This document shows positions 51,696-59,039 of a stretch of 64,000 nt of DNA, piece by piece. Below the pieces are notes generated by a model. The model made no database searches. It was not told the DNA's origin and saw nothing but the letters and a program-made list of their open reading frames with translations. Source of the DNA: JAFDVL01 sp043783625 (lineage in GTDB: Bacteria; Acidobacteriota; Blastocatellia; RBC074); NCBI GenBank assembly GCA_043783625.1, contig JAYVZE010000027.1, positions 5,529 through 69,528 on the forward strand, given 5' to 3'. Within the stretch, counting starts at the first letter, position 1, and each line of letters opens with the position of its first letter. A program made the position numbers and the translations under genes.

Positions 51696-52288
51696 AACAG
51701 ACGATTCCGTCGGCGTCTGGCTCTCGCCGCGAGTCCTGCCAAGCCCGTTCCCAATAACAACATCGTCGCAGGTTCTGGGACAGGTGAGGTTAAGCCCGCC
51801 GCTGTGATGCTAAACGTGTCATTCGAGGTATACGCACCCGTCACAACACTGACCTTCGTAACATCCGTACCCGTTCCCGTAGCTCCCGCAAAAATTCCCG
51901 TCCCACCTGTGATGAGGTAGCTGATGCTCGCGGACGCATTGCCCTGCGCATCCGGCGGAGTAAACACATTCGTCAGCGTCCCGAAAAATTTATCGCCATT
52001 GGTCAGCGTAAACGTAAACGTTCCCGTCCCCGGAAATGTACCATTCGGATTCGGCTTGGTTGGATCAGCATTACCAATCCCAAGAAAGCTGAAGCTACCG
52101 AAAATACTTGTACCTGTGCCAGTTGACTTGAAGGCAATAGTCGGCGGCGGGACAGACGCGTCAGGCAGCGACAAACCGGTGTGGATCACGCTGAAGGTGA
52201 TCGAATCTGCTCTGGTTGTCGTAACTGCTCCAACTATCAGCAGCAGGGCAATGGTTGTTGTAAATACGAATTTGTGTAGTGTGGTCAT
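51692..52288 (-). CDS. PEP-CTERM sorting-domain protein
   Basis: A 198-residue exported protein with signal peptide (about 1-27). The C-terminal sorting signal is complete: VPEPATMLLLGTGLAGLAAR followed by a basic RRRRN tail, the substrate form for exosortase. The body is Gly/Thr-rich beta (SFLGIGNADPTKPNPNG, GGTGIFAGATGTGTDVTKV). AGAGAGGAA precedes the ATG. Its stop is provided by a palindrome arm. No exosortase gene is in the window. Confidence 0.93.
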   Translation of the reverse strand: MTTLHKFVFTTTIALLLIVGAVTTTRADSITFSVIHTGLSLPDASVPPPTIAFKSTGTGTSIFGSFSFLGIGNADPTKPNPNGTFPGTGTFTFTLTNGDKFFGTLTNVFTPPDAQGNASASISYLITGGTGIFAGATGTGTDVTKVSVVTGAYTSNDTFSITAAGLTSPVPEPATMLLLGTGLAGLAARARRRRNRLL

Positions 52289-52365
52289 TGAGTTATTCCT
52301 CTCTTGTGAAGGTAAGCTGAGAGCCTACAGGTTAGCTGAAAACGGGGCTAAAGTCAGTGATAGTC

Positions 52366-52971
52366 CTACTTGCCCGGCGGTCGCCACATCATCCAGAGAT
52401 GGACACCGATGACATCTATCTCTTTAGTGATCTGAAATCCGTGGCGTTGATAAAACGGGACATTGCGCGGCTTAGTGGTTTCCAAATAACAGCCGACCCC
52501 ATCGGCATCCGCCCAACTTGTAAGTTGCTGCATCAACCGTGAGCCGAATCCCAGTCCCTGCCACGGCGGATCAACGCCTAGAAACTCCAAATAATAATGT
52601 GGTGCTTTCGGATGATTCTTCTCCAGTACCGTGAGTATTTTGATCCAGCGCCACATCACGCCAAGCGACCATACCGCCGTGAAGCCAGTCCAAAACAGAC
52701 TGAGTTGCGTCAACACAGGCGGCGGATACATTCCGGGACGATGAATCACCGCTGCACCTGCCATTTCCTCTTCGTTGTTTACGCCAAGTGGCGCACCCGA
52801 TGGCATGCACTTTTGAAGATTCGCCCCAAAGGAGACGGTTAAGGCTTTCATCCGCTCTTCCTCCGAAAAGCCCTTCAGCACCGCAATCATTCCAGGATCA
52901 TCCTGAAGCGCACGCGCCAGCACTGCGCCTGCGGTTTGATAGTTTTCAGGTTGGAGCGATATATTTGACAT
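52366..52971 (-). CDS. GNAT-family N-acetyltransferase
   Basis: A 201-residue acetyl-CoA-dependent acetyltransferase. The CoA-binding loop is GLGFGSRLMQQL (Q/R-x-x-G-x-G/A type, about residues 139-150), preceded by the strand YYLEFLGVDPP and followed by CYLETTKPRNVPFYQRHGF. The overall layout resembles the puromycin-acetyltransferase-like branch. Substrate unknown. Confidence 0.9.
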   Translation of the reverse strand: MSNISLQPENYQTAGAVLARALQDDPGMIAVLKGFSEEERMKALTVSFGANLQKCMPSGAPLGVNNEEEMAGAAVIHRPGMYPPPVLTQLSLFWTGFTAVWSLGVMWRWIKILTVLEKNHPKAPHYYLEFLGVDPPWQGLGFGSRLMQQLTSWADADGVGCYLETTKPRNVPFYQRHGFQITKEIDVIGVHLWMMWRPPGK

Positions 52972-53072
52972 AACAACATGCTAGGCAGGCAATAAAAAAC
53001 CGAATACCTCAGCAACTTGCTCTATTGATAGGCTTTACTCTTCGTTTTCCCTTATGCGCATATGTCTCTTTT

Positions 53073-53768
53073 TTAGTTATTTGATTTTTCCAATTGAAAA
53101 GCCTGCTCAAGAAATATAGTTGAAACCTTGTCTACGAATGAGTCCGATTGAAAATCCAGATCACGTAATCTTTCGTTCGTCTCACTAAGCATTTCCGCAG
53201 CAGAAAAACAAGTTGTTTTTCTCCCACACCTAAGCAGGGAAAGCACTTTATTATGAGCCATAAAAAATTTGCCATGTATGCTTTTTGGTTCGATTAGGTT
53301 AGTACGATCCGTTTCGAAATTATTGAATTCGCCTGCAATCGCTGGACCTACTAACCTGGAAAGCCTGTACTGATATGTTATCAATTTATGGTTCCACGTC
53401 TCGACAGTCTCATAATATTTTTTCCAATTTTTCTCTGCGCTCGCAAAATCTTTCAACTTGATATTGTCAAACACTTGGTTAAGCCGGAAAGAGCGAAGAT
53501 TTATTAAATCTGAAATCTCATCAAGAGTTTTTTCTCCATCATCAAGTTTTCGCCTTAGTGTTTCAAAACGGCGACTTCGCTCCCATTCATAATTGTTTCG
53601 CTGTGTTTCAAATGTTATTTGCCGTTCCCAAGCTTTTATATTAAACCAATACGAAATGATTCCACCAGCCAGTGTTGTCAGAAGAAAACCAAGCAGGAGT
53701 AACCCTAGATGTGAATTGAGAAATATCCAAATTGCATTTTGTTTTTCGTTAGTAGGCACTTTCCCCAT
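53073..53768 (-). CDS. AT-rich single-pass membrane protein with coiled coil
   Basis: A 231-residue protein I do not recognise. One transmembrane helix lies at about residues 21-43 (LGLLLLGFLLTTLAGGIISYWF), followed by a charged helical, coiled-coil-like body (WERQITFETQRNNYEWERSRRFETLRRKLDDGE). The codon use is visibly more AT-rich than in neighbours, suggesting transfer. No ribosome site is evident. Topology suggests a cytoplasmic or periplasmic helical bundle tethered to the membrane. Confidence 0.78.
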   Translation of the reverse strand: MGKVPTNEKQNAIWIFLNSHLGLLLLGFLLTTLAGGIISYWFNIKAWERQITFETQRNNYEWERSRRFETLRRKLDDGEKTLDEISDLINLRSFRLNQVFDNIKLKDFASAEKNWKKYYETVETWNHKLITYQYRLSRLVGPAIAGEFNNFETDRTNLIEPKSIHGKFFMAHNKVLSLLRCGRKTTCFSAAEMLSETNERLRDLDFQSDSFVDKVSTIFLEQAFQLEKSNN

Positions 53769-53971
53769 AATTACACATTTAGGAATACTAATACGCTTTT
53801 AACTTAGAAACTATGCAATAGTGTAGAAACACGCACGAAGTAGGTATACTATTTTGCCTTTATTTTGTGAGGGCTTCCGCATAATTCGAGACAAATTATA
53901 ATGCACATTTTTTAAGTGAAAAGGGTATAAGCCATAAGTTAGGAACGCTTTAGTCATAATTATTCAGGCAA

Positions 53972-54571
53972 TTAGTTGTTAATCGGATCAAGCTGAAACG
54001 GTAAAGATTTATTTCCATCAGGGCTTGACCACGTTCCCTTTAATAAAATGACGTTGTCTGTCCGAGAAACATTTTCCCAGTGGATTTGCCCGGTCACATT
54101 ACGGTTTGAGTCATATTCCTCTAAAGTAGCTGAGCCGACGGCATCACCACTCCCTTCAATTTGCAAGGAACCACTACGTCCAACGTAAGCATACTTTCCT
54201 GATATTCTCCCATTACTTTCATCGAAACTCATCAGGATTTTATTTGTGCCAATTCTACCTCGAATGCTTTTCCCTGATATTCCCGACGGTGCCACACTAC
54301 TGGTTCCACCAACGAGGCTACTCTCCTGCCGCGAGGAGGAAAAATTAGAATTACGCTGGCTATCATATGCGGAATACATTCCAAGAGCGTGAATCACTAC
54401 TCCGGCAATGATAAATAAAAAACCTATTGGGAGGGCAACGATCTTTTGCCCCCAGTGACTCTGCCCTTCGACAATCGCCCCCCAAAGATTAATTTTGAAG
54501 ATATTGGTTAAGAGCGCTGTTAGGATCAAAAGCCCCCCGATCACTACACATGCCCATTCGATGGTTTGCAT
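53972..54571 (-). CDS. Two-helix membrane protein with beta-rich C-terminal domain
   Basis: A 199-residue protein, family not recognised. Two hydrophobic helices (about 5-25 and 44-68) are followed by a Ser-rich linker (about 72-100) and a beta-rich domain (about 102-199, IRGRIGTNKILMSFDESNGRISGKY in two parts) resembling small lipocalin-like or calycin sheets. GGAG precedes the ATG. The 200-base gap towards the neighbouring membrane gene holds nothing I recognise. Like that neighbour it is AT-rich. Confidence 0.78.
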   Translation of the reverse strand: MQTIEWACVVIGGLLILTALLTNIFKINLWGAIVEGQSHWGQKIVALPIGFLFIIAGVVIHALGMYSAYDSQRNSNFSSSRQESSLVGGTSSVAPSGISGKSIRGRIGTNKILMSFDESNGRISGKYAYVGRSGSLQIEGSGDAVGSATLEEYDSNRNVTGQIHWENVSRTDNVILLKGTWSSPDGNKSLPFQLDPINN

Positions 54572-54638
54572 ATTTTCTCCAGTTTAGTTAATTGACTTAA
54601 TCTTTAATTCCTTCTGCATATCTGAAACATAAGTTTTC

Positions 54639-55472
54639 TTAGCCGATAAACTCCGCTACCAGCCGATTAAGCTTCTGCGGATTTTCCAGAAACAGGAAAT
54701 GCTGCCCGCCTTCGTCTGCCTCAAAGATTTCCAGCCGTGCGTCGGGAATCTGGTTGGCAATCCACTCCATCGCGCGCCACGGCACGAGGCTGATGCGTCC
54801 GCCGATGACCAGCGTCGGAATGTTGATATGCGGAATGATGCTGCGCCAATCCTGATGGCAGTGGTTGTAGAGCAACGTGGCAGCGTGTTTAAGCGGGAGT
54901 TGCGCATTACAAGCGAGAATCCATTGCTTCAATTCGGCGGGACAGTCGGGTGTCAACATGCTGCTGACCAAATTCACGCGAGCCGTTTCTCCGTCCAAGC
55001 TGGCGATGGCGTTGTAAAGTTCAGTGATGACTTCGGATGGAAGAACGCCCCCAGCGTTCGCCAATTCCTCCGGCGACCAGGCGGGATTGATGGCGATGAA
55101 GGCAGCTTCGTCCACCAAAACCAGCTTGGCGAGCCGCTCGGCACCAAACAATTCCCAATAAGCCCAGATGATGGAACAGCCCATTGACCACCCCAGCAGC
55201 GTGACGTTTTCCAGCTTGAGTTCGGTCAGAAATTCATGCACGTCTTTCGCCAGCCGATGGATGCTGTAACCATGCTCCGGCTTGTCAGAAGCACCATGTC
55301 CGCGCATATCCAGCGCGAGGCAACGATAGTTGGCGCTCAATCCCTCAATTTGCCACTTGTATTGCTCAGCCGTTTGCGACCAGCCGGGAATCATGACCAA
55401 TGGTGCGCCGGAACCTGCTTCGAGATAGTTGAGATTGATCTGATCGCTGGTCAAAAATGATCTATTGTCCAT
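54639..55472 (-). CDS. Alpha/beta hydrolase
   Basis: A 277-residue cytoplasmic alpha/beta hydrolase. The oxyanion and loop motifs are VMIPGWSQTAEQY and LDMRGHGASDKPEHGYS; the nucleophile elbow is LGWSMGCS (Ser near residue 96), and the acid and His come later (VIGGRISLVPW, DEGGQHFLFLENP). Substrate unknown. Its ATG overlaps the stop of the upstream cytochrome-type gene by one base (TAATG). Confidence 0.92.
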   Translation of the reverse strand: MDNRSFLTSDQINLNYLEAGSGAPLVMIPGWSQTAEQYKWQIEGLSANYRCLALDMRGHGASDKPEHGYSIHRLAKDVHEFLTELKLENVTLLGWSMGCSIIWAYWELFGAERLAKLVLVDEAAFIAINPAWSPEELANAGGVLPSEVITELYNAIASLDGETARVNLVSSMLTPDCPAELKQWILACNAQLPLKHAATLLYNHCHQDWRSIIPHINIPTLVIGGRISLVPWRAMEWIANQIPDARLEIFEADEGGQHFLFLENPQKLNRLVAEFIG

Positions 55473-57127
55473 TATTTGATTTCCTTCGTCAGACTGTCGC
55501 CCAGCTTTTTATAACGAGCGCTGCCGTCATTGTTTTCCACGACAATCAACCGTTCGCCTTGCTCGTTTTTGGCAAAGACAATTGTGGCATCTGCACCCGG
55601 CAGCAAAAATTTATCCACGGCAATCGGAAGTAATTCATATTTATGACTGCTGGAGATTTGCGCGAAATACTGACCGCTTTCCTGGTAAATCGTAGCCGTT
55701 CGATTTCGTGAGTATTGATACCGTCCTGCATACTCAGCGAAAGTCGGCGCAGGAATCACCGCTACTATTGCGGGCTTGTCCACCGCATAATCCAATACGC
55801 CGAGCATCATTTCGTCATACGAGGGATCGCCTAAGCGCACGGCTTTCGCGGGATCGGGGTTGGCCTTGTTGCGGGTTGAATTGTCGAAATAAGCCGTTAC
55901 GTCAATGCGGCTGCCACGCGGAATTTTGACGGGCTTAACGGAAACGTAATAGGTCTGCCAATCGAATTTAAAAACCGGCACATTCAGCAGGGATTCTGTT
56001 TTGCCATCGGGATACGTCACCTTGTATTCCATCGCTGCACCGCGATAATGCATGTGCGGCCAGAAGCCCTGAATCGTTACATCATTTTTCGGAATCCAAT
56101 AGGACGTGACTTTATGCCGTTCGGCATACGGCGGAATCAAAAAAAACGAATTGCCAATCGCACGCTGGAGGACCAGTTTTTTCGGCGGTGCTTTGGCAAA
56201 CGTCAACCCCACCATCGAACGATCTTTTTGCTCCGATCCGGCAATTTTGGAGTAATGCACCTGCAAGCGGAGCAATGATCCGGCGGCAATTTTCATCGCC
56301 GCGCCGGGTTCCCACATGCCGTAATTGCTGCCGGGCGCATACATCGTCAAGTTGCCCTCGAAATTGTTGTAGGCGCGTATTTCTTTGGGCTGAGAATCCA
56401 CGTCGTTGTGGACGGGCGCATCCATCTTGAAACGGTTGGTCAGCCCGTTGAGATAAGTGAAAGGGTTCGGAGTCTTTTCCTGAATTTGGTAATACTCAGC
56501 AGTAGTTGTTTTTTCTGAAAATTGCGAACCGGGCGGGAAGACGCTCACCACAATGTGATGCACGACCCGGCGATTGCCGGGACGCGCTTCGGCGAAGCTG
56601 ATGAATTTATCCTCGGTGAAATTCGTCGGCACAAAGAAGTATTGATATTCGTCCGGGCCACTCGCCGCGACGGTATATTCTTCGGCCATTTGCAAAACTA
56701 CATCGGGCTTGCCGTGCGCCCAGCCGTCAGCAAATTTCGGCATCGGCGGCAGGTCTGTGGCATTGCCTTCTGTCACGCCGCTATCTACCCAGGCAGTGAT
56801 CGTGTCAATTTCTTTTTGGGATAAGCGGCGATCATTGATCCATTGCCCGACGTGCGGGTCAGCGTGCCACGGCGGCATTTCACGGTTCACGACTTTTTCC
56901 CGGATGGACTTCGCCCACGGACGCACATCTTTGTAACTCAGCACGGAGAACGGCGCAGCTTCGCCGGGGCGATGACATTCGGCGCAGCTTTTGAAAAAGA
57001 TCGGCGCGATTTCTTTGGTAAAAGTGACAGCATTTTTGGGCTTTATCGAAGCGCCAACCTGCGTTACACGAAGCGACCACGCGACAATGCAAAGGGTAAT
57101 GGCGAGGGTGAGAGAAATACGTTTCAT
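55472..57127 (-). CDS. Exported cytochrome c / ascorbate-dependent monooxygenase-like protein
   Basis: A 551-residue exported protein with signal peptide (about 1-27). The N-terminal haem domain has CAECHRPGEAAPF (Cys48, Cys51, His52) and WHADPHVGQW. The central part (about 150-450) shows the copper-monooxygenase-like pattern with His-rich loops (RRVVHHIVVSVFPPG, GFWPHMHYRGAAMEY). The last 90 residues form a DUF3471-like beta domain (FAEYAGRYQY). GGAGG precedes the ATG. Such fusions are frequent in Acidobacteria and are annotated as redoxin or monooxygenase proteins; the reaction is not known. Confidence 0.85.
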   Translation of the reverse strand: MKRISLTLAITLCIVAWSLRVTQVGASIKPKNAVTFTKEIAPIFFKSCAECHRPGEAAPFSVLSYKDVRPWAKSIREKVVNREMPPWHADPHVGQWINDRRLSQKEIDTITAWVDSGVTEGNATDLPPMPKFADGWAHGKPDVVLQMAEEYTVAASGPDEYQYFFVPTNFTEDKFISFAEARPGNRRVVHHIVVSVFPPGSQFSEKTTTAEYYQIQEKTPNPFTYLNGLTNRFKMDAPVHNDVDSQPKEIRAYNNFEGNLTMYAPGSNYGMWEPGAAMKIAAGSLLRLQVHYSKIAGSEQKDRSMVGLTFAKAPPKKLVLQRAIGNSFFLIPPYAERHKVTSYWIPKNDVTIQGFWPHMHYRGAAMEYKVTYPDGKTESLLNVPVFKFDWQTYYVSVKPVKIPRGSRIDVTAYFDNSTRNKANPDPAKAVRLGDPSYDEMMLGVLDYAVDKPAIVAVIPAPTFAEYAGRYQYSRNRTATIYQESGQYFAQISSSHKYELLPIAVDKFLLPGADATIVFAKNEQGERLIVVENNDGSARYKKLGDSLTKEIK

Positions 57128-57281
57128 AATGATTTTCCTCCGGCTGTGAATACTTTTCTGCCTTGTAAGATGGCTTCCGTTTAATTTATTTTGCGGCTCA
57201 GCGTAAAATAAATTAGGCGCGTTTTTACAGTAAAGAGCATCTTTTCTTGCTGCTTTAGATTTGGCTTGGATTCCCTACTGC

Positions 57282-57689
57282 CTATTTGGATTGCAACGCC
57301 TCCACAAACCTGCCGGTATCGTTGTAATAAATCATCCTTGCAATCTTCCCCTCGCGCAGTTCAAACAATTCCGACCAGTGATCTTCAAATTGTTGCCCTG
57401 TTGATCGAACACGTACTTTGCTGCGTCCCAGTGCGATGACCTTATTATCTTGTGCAATGTAATCCTGAATTTCGTATTCCTCGAATTCGATCACTTCATT
57501 GAGTTTTGCGAAGAATTCTCTCATCTGGCTATGCCCCTGACGTGGTCCGGCAAAAGGGATAATTTCAGGCGGGCCGCCGAACCACCATTCAACATCCTGC
57601 GCATAGGTACTGAACACAGTGTCAAGGTCGCCCTGGAGCCAGGCGGCGTAAGCATCTTTGATAAATTGCACATTTTCTTTTTCGCTCAT
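57282..57689 (-). CDS. NTF2/SnoaL-like protein
   Basis: A 135-residue cone-fold protein of the SnoaL-like group: NVQFIKDAYAAWLQGDLDTVFSTYAQDVEWW at the start and ALGRSKVRVRSTGQQFEDHWSELFELREGKI near the end. The group includes small isomerases, hydrolases and binding proteins, so no activity is assigned. AAAGGA precedes the ATG. The next gene downstream on this strand in origin (57737) is a paralogue with the same layout, from an old tandem duplication. Confidence 0.88.
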   Translation of the reverse strand: MSEKENVQFIKDAYAAWLQGDLDTVFSTYAQDVEWWFGGPPEIIPFAGPRQGHSQMREFFAKLNEVIEFEEYEIQDYIAQDNKVIALGRSKVRVRSTGQQFEDHWSELFELREGKIARMIYYNDTGRFVEALQSK

Positions 57690-57736
57690 TGTTTGTCCTT
57701 TCTTTGAATAATTGATTTTGTCCTGCGTTGTTTTCG

Positions 57737-58141
57737 CTACGCCGTCAACATCGCAGCAATGGTTGCGGTGTCATCCAGGGAGATCAACTGAACAACCTTG
57801 CCATCGCGGAAGGTCACGATATGCTGTGGATTGGTCTCGAATTCTTTTCCGGTGGCGCGGGCTTTGTAGCGTCCGTGCAGGATGACGGCAAGTTTATCGC
57901 CTTGCGCAATAAATTCCTCAGCAGAAAACGCCAGAAATTCTAACGCCGCACCCAAACGGGTAAAAAACTGACCAATTTGTGCATGCCCGTGATACGTTCC
58001 GGCCCAGGGAATCACGTCGGCTGGCCCCACGGCAATGTATTCCGCATCCTCCGCCAGGAAAGAAAATACGGCAGGAATATCGCCCTGGCTAAACGCGTCG
58101 TAAGCTGCTTGCATTGTTTTCACGTTCTCTTGTTCATTCAT
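57737..58141 (-). CDS. NTF2/SnoaL-like protein (paralogue)
   Basis: A 134-residue SnoaL-like protein (NVKTMQAAYDAFSQGDIPAVFSFLAEDAEY in two parts, GPADVIPWAGTYHGHAQIGQFF, AVILHGRYKARATGKEF). It aligns along its whole length with the neighbour at 57282 and is 47 bases from it on the same strand. AGGAG precedes the ATG. The 269-base gap to the ECF sigma gene contains a small GTTTATgcgATAAAC hairpin and no gene. Confidence 0.88.
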   Translation of the reverse strand: MNEQENVKTMQAAYDAFSQGDIPAVFSFLAEDAEYIAVGPADVIPWAGTYHGHAQIGQFFTRLGAALEFLAFSAEEFIAQGDKLAVILHGRYKARATGKEFETNPQHIVTFRDGKVVQLISLDDTATIAAMLTA

Positions 58142-58410
58142 GATTTGCTCCTATGATTTTTTGTTTAGAAATTAAGCTTTAGCCTAGGCTGACATTGGCT
58201 CCCCACATCCAGGCTGTCTGATTGTTTAGTGAACTCTTTGCTCACCTGTTTATGCGATAAACAAACACAGGAACCGTCACGGGCTGGAAATAAATCTTGC
58301 GAGGTCGCGTTCCCGGCTTAGGCAGATCAGGAGATTTCCGCTATGATGTGATTTCTCGAAGCCAATACATAAACGAAATTTGTCTGTAGCAGGAAGGAAG
58401 GGGAGCCGGA

Positions 58411-58962
58411 TTGCCAGAGATAACACAACTACTAATTAGCTGGGGGAACGGTGACTGCGCAGCGTTGGATCAACTGATCCCGCTGGTCTATGCCGATTTG
58501 AAAGCCATTGCCCATCGTCGCCTGCTGCATGAGCGTCAGGGGCATCCCATGCAAACCACCGAGCTGGTCAACGAAGCCTATCTGAAACTCGTGAAAGAGC
58601 GCGACATGCAATGGCAAAACCGGGCGCATTTCTTTGCTGTTGCAGCGCAGTTAATCCGCAATATTTTAGTGGATTTTGCCCGCACCAAAAACTACGTCAA
58701 ACGTGGCGGTGGTGCGGTTCACGTCCCATTGGATGAAGCTTTGACGCTGACCAACGAACACGCTGCCGACGTGATCGCTCTGGATGATGCGTTGCAAGCG
58801 TTAGCCACGTTTGATGAGCGGAAAAGCAAGGTTGCCGAGCTGCGCTTTTTTGCCGGTTTGAGTGTCGAAGAAACGGCTGAAGTCTTGAAAATTTCACCCG
58901 AAACCGTCACCCGTGATTGGCGCGTGGCCAAGGCCTGGCTGCGCAAAGAACTGAGCAGGTAG
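58411..58962 (+). CDS. ECF sigma factor of the acidobacterial/planctomycete (TIGR02999) type
   Basis: A 183-residue sigma factor with regions 2 and 4: LVYADLKAIAHRRLLHERQGHPMQTTELVNEAYLKLV and TFDERKSKVAELRFFAGLSVEETAEVLKISPETVTRDWRVAKAWL. The start is a TTG with GGGGAG 6 bases upstream. Genes of this group usually stand before TPR-bearing Ser/Thr kinases, as here, with no anti-sigma gene; phosphorylation by the kinase is the presumed control. The stop TAG lies just outside a perfect palindrome. Confidence 0.93.
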   Translation: MPEITQLLISWGNGDCAALDQLIPLVYADLKAIAHRRLLHERQGHPMQTTELVNEAYLKLVKERDMQWQNRAHFFAVAAQLIRNILVDFARTKNYVKRGGGAVHVPLDEALTLTNEHAADVIALDDALQALATFDERKSKVAELRFFAGLSVEETAEVLKISPETVTRDWRVAKAWLRKELSR

Positions 58963-58966
58963 CGCA

Positions 58967-59029
58967 GGTACGATAGGCGTCCCGCCTGTCGCAATTCTTC
59001 AACGCGACAGGCGGGACGCCTATCGTACC
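58967..59029. repeat. Perfect 26-bp inverted repeat between sigma factor and kinase
   Basis: Arms 58967-58992 and 59004-59029 are perfect reverse complements with an 11-base loop; each contains an AGGCGTCCCGCCT hairpin. It starts 5 bases after the sigma stop and ends 11 bases before the kinase ATG, so it would reduce or shape readthrough within this presumed operon. Confidence 0.9.
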
Positions 59030-59039
59030 CGTCACATCT

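Noticed and set aside
51924..52412. A 162-residue open frame on the + strand over the PEP-CTERM gene
   Set aside because: The opposite strand has a signal peptide, a complete VPEPAT sorting signal and a ribosome site; this frame is only its low-complexity shadow.
54699..55187. A 162-residue + strand frame inside the alpha/beta hydrolase
   Set aside because: The minus-strand hydrolase has all catalytic motifs; the shadow frame has none.
57282..58141. The two NTF2-like genes as one frameshifted protein
   Set aside because: Each has its own ribosome site, full-length fold and normal start, so they are tandem paralogues.
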